Below, piece by piece: positions 1 through 7,400 of a DNA stretch of 15,906 nucleotides. The stretch covers positions 40,544-56,449 of the forward strand of contig DDSR01000331.1 in assembly GCA_002343455.1 (NCBI GenBank). The letters are read 5' to 3'. Below the pieces are notes generated by a model. It was not told the origin of the DNA and did not search any database. It worked only from the letters and a program-made list of their open reading frames with translations. Position 1 is the stretch's first letter. Every line of letters starts with the position of its first letter. Origin of the DNA: Deltaproteobacteria bacterium UBA2385. GTDB lineage: Bacteria; Myxococcota_A; UBA796; UBA2385. A program made the translations under genes and the position numbers.

Positions 1-336
1 ATCTTCATGGTCATCACGCCGATGCTCAGCTCGGGCATGTCCGTGGAGCTCCCGTCCGCGGGCTCTTCGACGACCGTCAACGACGCGGGCCAGCACCTGG
101 TCCTCAGCGTGCGGGCCGACGCGGCCATCTTCGTGGACACCAAGCGCAGCAGCCTGGACAACCTGGTCGAAGATCTGAACGAAGAGTGGCGCCGCGAGCC
201 CAACCGCTCCTTGCTGATCAAGGGCGACAAGAGCCTGCGCTGGAAGCATGTCCACGGCGTGATGGACAAGGTGCGCGAGAACGGGATGACGACCATGCTG
301 TTGGCCGCCCAGAAAGAGTCCGGCGGAGACGAATAG
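1..336 (+). CDS. exbD: ExbD/TolR family biopolymer transport protein, 5'-truncated
   Basis: The reading frame is open from base 1, so the gene starts left of the window. The first residues, IFMVITPM, match the end of the single membrane helix of ExbD/TolR proteins; the conserved membrane aspartate lies outside. The remaining ~111 residues are a periplasmic domain with the family pattern of a strand ending in 'LVLSVRAD', then 'IFVDT', and a final segment 'VHGVMDKVRENGMTTMLLAAQ' shape. ExbD-type proteins work with ExbB/TolQ/MotA-like channels to use the proton gradient for work at the outer membrane or on motility machines. A second ExbD gene follows after 2 nt, so both probably belong to one complex whose ExbB-like subunit would be encoded upstream. 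Which system (TonB, Tol-Pal or a gliding-type motor) cannot be told. Confidence 0.88.
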   Translation: MFMVITPMLSSGMSVELPSAGSSTTVNDAGQHLVLSVRADAAIFVDTKRSSLDNLVEDLNEEWRREPNRSLLIKGDKSLRWKHVHGVMDKVRENGMTTMLLAAQKESGGDE

Positions 337-338
337 CC

Positions 339-809
339 ATGGGAATGCAGGTCGGGAACAAGAAGGGCGGCGGCTTCAGCGACATCAACGTCACGCCCCT
401 GATCGACGTGGTGCTAGTGGTGTTGATCATCTTCATGGTCATCACCCCGCAGACCATAGACGAGATGGCCGTCAACATGCCCAAGAAGACCGAGACGCTC
501 AAGCAGAACGACGCCCCCGTCGACCAGCTGGTGCTCTCGGTCTGCGAGGACGGGGGCTTCGCGCTCAACGCCAACGTGATGCCGATGGACGCCCTGCGCG
601 ACCAGCTCCGCCGCCGGCTCGCCGCGACCACCGACAAGGTGGTCTTCGTCGACGCCCACCCCGAGGCCCCCTACGACAAGGTGGTCGAGCTGATGGACGC
701 GGCCCGGGCGGTCGGCGCCCAGCGCGTCGGCGTCGCCAAGCTGAAGGACCCCGACAAGTTCAAGGGCTGCACCCCTCCTGCGGTCCCCCTGCCCTCCCCG
801 GAGGGCTGA
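339..809 (+). CDS. exbD: ExbD/TolR family biopolymer transport protein (second copy)
   Basis: A 156-residue protein, normal for the family. After a short basic cytoplasmic tail, residues 15-38 hold the diagnostic INVTPLIDVVLVVLIIFMV membrane helix with the conserved proton-path aspartate at D23, followed by a periplasmic domain ending near 'RVGVAKL'. The tail from about residue 140 is proline-rich with a Cys. I chose the ATG at 339 because it sits 2 nt after the previous stop, has GGAG at 325-328, and places the basic tail directly before the helix; an open stretch upstream in this frame is only overlap with the first copy. ATG at 345 is an alternative. It stands next to another ExbD-type protein and immediately before ispA (stop TGA abuts the GTG start), so it is likely co-transcribed with both. 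Confidence 0.93.
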   Translation: MGMQVGNKKGGGFSDINVTPLIDVVLVVLIIFMVITPQTIDEMAVNMPKKTETLKQNDAPVDQLVLSVCEDGGFALNANVMPMDALRDQLRRRLAATTDKVVFVDAHPEAPYDKVVELMDAARAVGAQRVGVAKLKDPDKFKGCTPPAVPLPSPEG

Positions 810-1670
810 GTGGCGCTCTCCCTGACAGAGTGGTCCGAGCAGGGCCGGCGGCAGATCGAGTCCAGCCTGGGCGAGTGCCTGGGAGACGCCTGGCCCGAGG
901 CCTTCGCCCGCGCCTGCGCCTATCCGCTGGCCACCGGCGGCAAGCGGCTGCGTCCGCTGCTGACCCTGGCGGGGGCCGAAGCCCTGGGGCGCGGCGTGGA
1001 CCCGGCGGTGCTGGGCGCGGGAGTCGCCGTCGAGCTGGTCCACACCTACTCCCTGGTCCACGACGATCTGCCGGCGATGGACGATGACGACGAGCGCCGC
1101 GGCAAGCCGACGGTCCACATCGCCTTTGGCGAGGCCAGCGCCATCCTGGTCGGCGACGCCCTGCTGACCGAGGCCTTCCACCTGCTGGCGAAGCTGCCGA
1201 CATCGGCCGAGATCCGCGTCGCCCTGGTCGCCGAGCTCGCGGAGGCCGCCGGCCACCGTGGAATGGTCGGCGGTCAGGCCGCCGATGTCGGCCTGGGCGG
1301 TCCGGTGCTCGACCTGGACGGCCTGAAGCGGGTCCACCGCGGCAAGACCGGGGCCCTGATCCGCGCCGCCGTGCGGATGGGGGGCATCACGGCCGGCGCG
1401 GACGCCGACCAGCTCGCGGCCCTGGGCGCCTACGGCGAGGCCATCGGGCTGGCCTTCCAGCTGGCCGACGACATCCTCGACGCCGACCAGGACGCCGATC
1501 AAGGCGACGGTCTGGACGGCCCTCCCAGCTATGTCCGCCTGATGGGCGTCGAGCGCACCCGCGAGCTCGCCCAGCAGCTCTCCCAGCAGGCCGAGGCCGC
1601 CGTCGCTGGCCTCCCCTCCCCCGCCGCGCTGATCGCCCTGGCCCGCTTCGCGGTGGCGCGCGACCACTGA
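810..1670 (+). CDS. ispA: Polyprenyl diphosphate synthase, farnesyl diphosphate synthase type
   Basis: Condenses isopentenyl diphosphate with allylic diphosphates, most likely giving farnesyl diphosphate for undecaprenyl carriers and quinones. The 286-residue cytosolic protein has GGKRLRP (43-49), the first Asp-rich motif DDLPAMD (85-91) with the two-residue insertion of bacterial enzymes, HRGKTGAL (177-184) and the second Asp-rich motif DDILD (220-224). Tyr81-1 region 'TYSLVHDD' places a Tyr five residues before the motif, as in E. coli IspA rather than geranylgeranyl synthases. It starts with GTG directly after the exbD stop, with GGAGGG at 800-805, and its TGA shares a base with the tlyA start. 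Odd: the loop after DDILD is about six residues shorter than I recall for IspA and lacks the usual Lys before the 'TYPALLG' position (here PPSYVRLMG). Function as FPP synthase is likely; exact chain length is inference. Confidence 0.92.
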   Translation: MALSLTEWSEQGRRQIESSLGECLGDAWPEAFARACAYPLATGGKRLRPLLTLAGAEALGRGVDPAVLGAGVAVELVHTYSLVHDDLPAMDDDDERRGKPTVHIAFGEASAILVGDALLTEAFHLLAKLPTSAEIRVALVAELAEAAGHRGMVGGQAADVGLGGPVLDLDGLKRVHRGKTGALIRAAVRMGGITAGADADQLAALGAYGEAIGLAFQLADDILDADQDADQGDGLDGPPSYVRLMGVERTRELAQQLSQQAEAAVAGLPSPAALIALARFAVARDH

Positions 1671-2428
1671 TGCAGGCGCCGCGGCAACGCCTGGACCTGC
1701 TCCTGGTCGAGCGAGGGCTGGCGAGCAGCCGACAGAAGGCCCAGGCCCTGATCCAGGCGGGCCAGGTGCTGGTGGACGACCGCCCGGTGGACAAGCCCGG
1801 GACGACCGTCCCCGCCGAGGCCGCCGTGCGCCTGCGCGGCGAGGCCAGCCGCTTCGTCAGCCGCGGGGGCGAGAAGCTGCTGGGCGCCCTGACGGGCTTC
1901 GGCGTCGATCCCAGCGGACTGGTCTGCGCCGACCTGGGGGCCAGCACCGGCGGCTTCACCGACTGCCTGCTGCAGCACGGCGCCAGCCGGGTCTACGCCA
2001 TCGACGTCGGCTATGGCCAGCTCGCCTGGAGCCTGCGCCAGGACCCGCGGGTGGTCGTGCTGGAGCGCACCAACGCCCGCCACCTGGAGTCCCTGCCCGA
2101 GCCGGTGGACCTGGTCGTCGGCGACCTCTCCTTCATCGGGCTGGAGAAGGTGCTGCCGGCCATGCTGCGCATCGCGAAGCCTGGAGCTCAGGCCGTGCTG
2201 CTGGTCAAGCCGCAGTTTCAGGTGGGCCCCGAGGGGGTCGGCAAGGGCGGGGTCGTGCGAGAGGAGTCGACCCGGCGGCAGGCCGTCGACGCCGTCTCCG
2301 AGGCGGCCCGGGCCCTGCACTGCCAGGTCCTCGGCTGGATGGTCAGCCCGCTGCTCGGCGCCCGCAAGGGCAACGTCGAGTACCTGCTGCACCTCGCCTT
2401 CCCGCCGGCAAGCCCGGCCTCGCCATGA
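1670..2428 (+). CDS. tlyA: TlyA family 16S/23S rRNA 2'-O-methyltransferase
   Basis: Known TlyA enzymes methylate the ribose of C1409 in 16S and/or C1920 in 23S rRNA using S-adenosylmethionine. The 252-residue product has an N-terminal S4 RNA-binding domain (about 6-60, RLDLLLVERGLASSRQKAQ onward) and an FtsJ-like Rossmann methyltransferase domain: SAM loop DLGASTGGF (88-96), GDLSFIGL (151-158), LLVKPQFQ (177-184) and GNVEYLL (234-240). The catalytic Lys-Asp-Lys-Glu set can be placed at K69, D152, K180 and E237. The ATG overlaps the ispA stop by one base (TGATG) and has no strong ribosome site, which suggests translational coupling. ispA followed by tlyA is a familiar order, usually with dxs between them; dxs is absent here. 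The length and start agree with full-length TlyA of the type that can act on both subunits. Confidence 0.95.
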   Translation: MQAPRQRLDLLLVERGLASSRQKAQALIQAGQVLVDDRPVDKPGTTVPAEAAVRLRGEASRFVSRGGEKLLGALTGFGVDPSGLVCADLGASTGGFTDCLLQHGASRVYAIDVGYGQLAWSLRQDPRVVVLERTNARHLESLPEPVDLVVGDLSFIGLEKVLPAMLRIAKPGAQAVLLVKPQFQVGPEGVGKGGVVREESTRRQAVDAVSEAARALHCQVLGWMVSPLLGARKGNVEYLLHLAFPPASPASP

Positions 2429-2775
2429 TGCTGCTGCTCGGCCTGCTGGCCTGCGACCCGGCCCAGCAACCGGCACCCCTGCCGCCCCCGATGCAGGCCG
2501 AGCCCACGGTCATCGGCCGCATGGTCAAGGCCGGGCCGGTCGAGGGGTACCTCGCCCGGCCCATCGCCCCGGCGAGCGGGAGAGAGGGCCTGCTGCTGCG
2601 GGTCGCCACCGTCGACGGGACCTCCCGCGAGGAGGCCAGGCGCCGTGCCGAGGCCGGTGTCGTCGTCCTGGTCGTCGGCGCCCCCATCGACCCTGCGCTC
2701 GCCCGGGCCTACCTCGAAGGCATGCCCGAGGTGGCCTCCACCCGGGTCGAGTGCCCGGGTGGAGGTTGTCCATGA
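2425..2775 (+). CDS. Small predicted lipoprotein, weakly resembling the N-terminal part of dienelactone hydrolases
   Basis: A 116-residue protein that starts in a 4-nt overlap with tlyA (ATGATG) and ends in a 4-nt overlap with the next gene. It begins MMLLLGLLAC, a very short hydrophobic segment with a lipobox-like LLAC; the lack of basic residues before it is unusual, so lipidation is likely but not certain. After a proline-rich linker the text 'VEGYLARPIAP' ... 'EARRRAEAGVVVLVVG' ... 'AYLEGMPEV' follows the order of motifs at the start of dienelactone hydrolase-like alpha/beta hydrolases, but the catalytic half is missing and no nucleophile can be assigned. I do not know its function. Its overlapping position suggests it is made together with TlyA and the metallophosphoesterase. 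ATG at 2428 is an equally possible start. Confidence 0.6.
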   Translation: MMLLLGLLACDPAQQPAPLPPPMQAEPTVIGRMVKAGPVEGYLARPIAPASGREGLLLRVATVDGTSREEARRRAEAGVVVLVVGAPIDPALARAYLEGMPEVASTRVECPGGGCP

Positions 2776-3638
2776 AGAAGGCCTGGCGCTTCGTCCGAGG
2801 GGTCTCGCGCGGCCTGCGGGTCGGCACCTTCTTCCCCGCGGACAGCGCGGCCCCGGCGGCCCAGGCCCCCGGCGGCAGCGAGGAGCGCCCCCTCCCCCCT
2901 CGCCAGGGCGCCGACCTGCCCGGCGGGCTGGTGCTGAGCCGCCATCGCCTCGCCCTGCCCGGCCTGACCCGCCCGCTCTGCCTGCTCCAGCTCTCCGATG
3001 TGCACCTGCGCGGACCGGCCCCCTGGTTGCCTCATCTGCTCGACCGCGTCTCCGAACGCCGGCCGGATCTCGTCCTGTTGACCGGGGACATCCTGACCCG
3101 CGGCTGGCAGGAGCCCGTCGTCGCCGCCTTCCTCGACGCGCTGCCCGCGGCACCGCTGGGGCGCTTCGCCGTGATGGGCAACTGGGAGCACTGGTCCGAC
3201 GCCCCGCCCGAGCGCTGGGGGCCGCTGCTGGCGAAGCACGATGTGCGCCTGCTACGCGAGGAGGTCGTCGAGCTGCCCGGCCTGCGCCTCGCGGGCACCG
3301 ACGACCTGCTGGCCGGCATCACCGACCCGATCGCCCTCCGCCAGCGCCTGCCGCCCGGGCCTCCCACCGTCGTCCTCTCCCACAGCCCGGCGATCCTGCC
3401 CGCCCTGGCCGGCCCGGGGGTCGACCTGGTGCTCTCCGGTCACGCCCACGGCGGCCAGCTCCGGCTGCCCGGGCTGGGGGCGCTCTGGGTCCCGCGGGGC
3501 ACGGGCGCGCAGGTGGCCGGCTGGTACCTCCAGGACAACACCCACCAGTTCGTCAGCCGCGGCGTCGGCTGGTCGATCGCCCCGCTGCGCTTCCGCTGCC
3601 CTCCCGAGCTGGTCGAGCTCCTGCTCAGCCCCGCCTGA
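2772..3638 (+). CDS. Calcineurin-like metallophosphoesterase, YkuE/YaeI-like
   Basis: A 288-residue two-metal phosphoesterase. Metal-binding motifs occur in the expected order: SDVHL (75-79), TGDIL (104-108), GNWEHW (136-141), SHSP with H204, and the closing GHAHGGQL (223-230). The C-terminal 'VSRGVGWSIAPLRFRCPPELVELLL' block is typical of the YkuE/YaeI branch, whose known members act at the membrane, some on lipid or nucleotide phosphates; the substrate here is unknown. The N-terminus is basic (KKAWRFVRGVSRGLR) followed by a disordered Ala/Pro/Gly stretch to about residue 50, without a clear membrane helix. The frame is open far upstream, but ATG 2772 is chosen because it has GGAGG at 2761-2765 and forms a 4-nt overlap with the lipoprotein gene. 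It is the last gene of the plus-strand operon and its end overlaps the converging glycosyltransferase gene by 14 nt. Confidence 0.9.
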   Translation: MKKAWRFVRGVSRGLRVGTFFPADSAAPAAQAPGGSEERPLPPRQGADLPGGLVLSRHRLALPGLTRPLCLLQLSDVHLRGPAPWLPHLLDRVSERRPDLVLLTGDILTRGWQEPVVAAFLDALPAAPLGRFAVMGNWEHWSDAPPERWGPLLAKHDVRLLREEVVELPGLRLAGTDDLLAGITDPIALRQRLPPGPPTVVLSHSPAILPALAGPGVDLVLSGHAHGGQLRLPGLGALWVPRGTGAQVAGWYLQDNTHQFVSRGVGWSIAPLRFRCPPELVELLLSPA

Positions 3639-4407
3639 GCCGAGAAGCTCCCCGCGAATCCTGCCAGAGCAGGCCCTCGGCCCGGGCGATGCGCAGCAGC
3701 TCGGCGGGGGCGGCCAGGGCGTCGCTGGCTCGCAGCTTGCTGCCGGGCGTGTGGCGCCAGCGGGAGAGGGGCCGCTCCCGCAGGCGGTGCTCCTGCCCGG
3801 GATGTCTGCGCAGCCAGCGCGCCAGCAGCTCGACGTCGAAGAGCCAGCGCGAGCGGAAGGGCCGGGCAAGCAGCTCGCCCAGCGATGGCTCCACGCGAAG
3901 CAGCTTGGCCCCGCACTGGGTGTCGTAGACCGGCAGGCCCAGCAGCACCGAGATCAGCGTGGCCACCCCTCGCCCGCCCAGGTGCCGCACCAGCCGCCGC
4001 TCGATCTGCGCGCCCAGCACCATCACCCGCGAGCCCAGGACGAGGTCGGCGCCCTCTCCCATCGCCGCGATCATGCCCTCCAGCTCGTCCAGCGGGGCCG
4101 AGAGGTCCGCATCCCAGTAGCCGACCAGCTCGGCCCCACCGGCGCTCAAGGCCTCGATCAGGCCCAGGCGGACGGCCTCGCCCTTGCCCCGGTTCTGCGG
4201 CTGGCTCAGCAGGCGCGCCCGGCCCGGTGGCAGCCGCGCGATCAGCGCCGCGAGCACCTCGCCGGTGCCGTCCGTGCTGCCGTCGTCGACGAAGACCAGG
4301 TGCAGCCAGGGCCGGGCGGCGACGGCCTGCTCGATGGCCTGGGCGGGCAGCCGCGCAGCCTCGTTGAAGCAGGGCAGGACCAGCCAGAGCACGGGCTCGG
4401 GAGCCAT
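3625..4407 (-). CDS. Family 2 glycosyltransferase, dolichyl/polyprenyl-phosphate sugar transferase type (DPM1/ALG5-like)
   Basis: A 260-residue GT-A fold enzyme that probably transfers a hexose from a nucleotide sugar to a polyprenyl phosphate on the cytoplasmic face. Visible motifs: LPCFNEAARL (11-20), nucleotide-binding DDGSTDGT (41-48), metal-binding WDADLSAP (98-105), GSR (125-127), the branch-typical DTQCGAKLLR (162-171) and 'RWLFDVELLARW' (187-198), and GSKLR near 222. There is no C-terminal membrane helix, as in ALG5/DPM1-type transferases without their own anchor. The ATG overlaps the tamB stop by one base (TGATG), so it is the third gene of the tamA-tamB-GT unit; a glycosyltransferase here is not a usual Tam partner. 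The acceptor and sugar cannot be read from sequence. The 3' end overlaps the converging phosphoesterase gene by 14 nt. Confidence 0.9.
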   Translation of the reverse strand: MAPEPVLWLVLPCFNEAARLPAQAIEQAVAARPWLHLVFVDDGSTDGTGEVLAALIARLPPGRARLLSQPQNRGKGEAVRLGLIEALSAGGAELVGYWDADLSAPLDELEGMIAAMGEGADLVLGSRVMVLGAQIERRLVRHLGGRGVATLISVLLGLPVYDTQCGAKLLRVEPSLGELLARPFRSRWLFDVELLARWLRRHPGQEHRLRERPLSRWRHTPGSKLRASDALAAPAELLRIARAEGLLWQDSRGASRLRRG

Positions 4408-7400
4408 CAGAAGCGCCAGCGCCAGTAGAGGTGGGCCCGGGAGGCGGCCCGATCCCCGGTGACGAACTCGGCGTACATGCGGCGGGTGATCAGGTACTCC
4501 AGGGTCAGCTCGGTGCGGTTGCCGGTCTCGGCCAGCGCCGCGGCCCGCTGCTCCAACCGCAAGAAGAGGCGGCTGTTGAGCGACCAGCCGACCCGCACCG
4601 CGCCCGCCGGATCGATGCGCAGCTCGTCGAAGAGGGTAGCACCGATGGCCTGCTCGAGCTGACCGGAGAGGGCCGAGACCGTCGCGCCGATGATCTGGCT
4701 GGCGGCGCTGCCCTGCGAGGCCTCCATCTCGGAGGCTGGCTTGCCGAAGAGCAGCAAAGTCACGACGTCCTTCTTGTCGGGGTAGCTCTCCGAGCTGGGG
4801 TCGATCTCCAGGGCGCTGAGCCGACCGCTGACGCTGACATCGACGTCGCCGTAGCCGCCGGTGTTGCGCACGGCGTGGATGTCGATCAGCGGGTCGTCGT
4901 AGCCGTCGCCGACGAAGGCGATGGTCCCCTCCTCGATGTCGAAGGGCACCCCCAGCACCGTGGCCGAGCCGCGCAGGGTCTCCAGCTCGCCCCGCAGCGA
5001 GAGGGCCCCCGCCTGCTGGAGGACCCGCAGCTCGCCGCCCAGATCGGCGTCCAGCCCGACCGAGGAGAGGTGCGCCAGCTGCTGACCGAAGTCCTGCTGC
5101 ATCGGCACGGTCGCTCGCAAGCGCAGGTTCCGCAGCAGGTCCAGGGAGAGGTCCATCTCGATCTTCGAGAGCAGCGAGGGGGCCTCTTCCGTCAGCACCC
5201 GGGGCCCCTCGTCGGCGCCGCTGCGCACCACCGTCAGGGCCGGGTCCAGCTCCAGCAGCCGATCCCCGAGGAAGCTGGTCTCGTCGATGCGGATCTGGGA
5301 GGCCGCCAGGGTCAGGTCCCCGCTCAGTCGCGGAGCAGGCCAGTCGCCGACCAGGTCCACGTCGCCGCTGAGCGCCACCTCGCGATCGGGGAGGCCGAAC
5401 AGCCAGAAGTCTTCGAGCCGGGCCGCCGCGCGGATGTCGGTGAGGCTGAGCCCCTCCAGCTCGGCGTGACCTTCGGCGACCAGGGTGCCCAGGTTTCGGC
5501 CCAGGCGCAGCGAGGAGCCCTGCCTGCGGCTGCCCAGCTCCAGGCGCCGCAGGCTCACGCGGCCGTCGGCGATGTTCATCGACAGGTCGACGTCCTCGTA
5601 GGACACGCCCAGCGGATCGTAGTCGAAGGCGCCGTCCACCAGGCTCAGATCGGCGTTGATCAGGGGCGCAGCCAGGGCGCCGCTGATCTGGGCGGCGATG
5701 TCCAGATCCCCGCGGGGGGCGTCCACTCCCTCGATCAGCCCCCGCAAGACGACCAGGGGCAGCGTCCCCTCGACCCCCAGCTCGACGCTGGCCCCGCCCA
5801 GGTCGATCGTGCCGTCCGGGTTCCGCTCGCGAAGCTGCCCGTTGGCCTGGATGCTGCGCGAGGGCACGCCCTCGATCCCGCTGGGGAAGCTCAGCATCGA
5901 GGTGAGCTGGTAGCCCTGCTCATCGGGCACGATCATCAGCAGCGCGCTCTCGATCTCCAGGTCCCCCAGCCCGCCACCGATCAGCTGCAGGCCGCCCGAC
6001 AGGCGCGGATCCAGCGGGCTCCCCAGGATCTGGAAGCCACCGGCCAGCCGCCCGTAGGCCCCGGTCGGCATGGCGGCGTAGCGGCCGATCTCCTGCAAGG
6101 AGAGGTCCAGCGGCACGACGTTCACGGCCAGCTCGTCCACCCAGGCGGTCAGCAGGTCGGCCTGGACCTCCCGCCCTCCTCGGAGGTCCGAGAGCATCGT
6201 GCCCAGGCCGGTCTCGGCGCCGCCCGACACCAGCAGGCGCCGGGTGAAGCCCTCTTCGACGAAGGCCCGCACGGTGAGCTGATCGGCCTGCCGGCTGGCC
6301 TCCAGGTCCAGGCGCACATCCTCGCCGTCGGGGCCCAGCGGTCCCGAGACCGCGGCGACGAGGTCGAGCTGAGGGTCGCAGGCCAGACCGCTGAGCTGCA
6401 GATCGGCGGAGCCACGGGCGGAGAGGTCGGGGAGCAGCGGCAGGTAGGGGCGGACGAGGTCGAGCTGGCCAGGCAGCACCACCAGCCGCAGGTCCATCGG
6501 GGCCCGGCAGTCCAGCCCGAAGCCGTCCAGCGCGAGCGAGCCGCTGGCCCGGGCGATGGGAGCGCCGGTGGGAGGCCCCCAGAGGGCGAGGTCGAGCTGA
6601 GGGTGGTCGATCGGGCCGGAGGCCATCAGCTCGGCCCGCAGCCCGTGGATCCGCTCGGGCAGGACGAGGTCCTCCAGGCTGGCCTTGAGGTCCAGCGAGA
6701 GCGGCTGCCCCCGAGGTCCCAGGTCGACGGCGAGGTCGGCCTGCACCCGCCCGAGGACTCCGCTCTCTTGCATGCCGAGCCAGGCGCCGACGCGCCCGAC
6801 CGAGGCGAGATCGAGGTCCTCCAAGCTGGCTTGGAGCTTCGACGAGCCGGGGGCCTGGTCCACCCGCAGGGCCCCCGCGCTGCCGCTGATCAGGATCTGC
6901 GCGCTGCGCAGCGAGCCGTCCTCCAGCTCCAGCCGCTGGACGCCCTGACCCGACCAGCGCAGCCCCTCGACGGGCTCCAGGTCGAAGCGCCGCACGGCCA
7001 CCTGGGTCCGCGCGCCCTGGTCGACCCCCAGGACCAGCCCCAGCACCTCGCGCTCGCCGGGGTCTCGCAGGCGCAGATCCGCGTCCAGCAGCTCCCCGCG
7101 GAGCACCAGGCCCAGCTCTCCGTCCAGCCGGTCCCCCTCGGCCATCCCGTCTCGGGAGAGGCCCCGCAGGGTGACCGTGCCGTTCATGGAGGCCTCGCCC
7201 TCGGGCGGAGAGGAGAAGGAGACCACCCCCCGGAGGTCGTCGAGCCGCATGCCGGCAGCCTGGGCCTGCAGCGCGCTCACCTGCAGCTCGCTCTGCAGCC
7301 GCGTCCCCTCGCTCGACGACCAGCCCAGGGTCAGCTCGCCCTGGCCAGACCGGGCGCTGAGGCCCCGACCGCTCAGCCCGACGAAGGAGAGGTCCGAGGC

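Noticed and set aside
2645..4428. Long plus-strand frames over the phosphoesterase and glycosyltransferase
   Set aside because: Compositions are Arg/Pro/Ala-Ser rich with no motif; the true genes in other frames carry complete conserved motifs.
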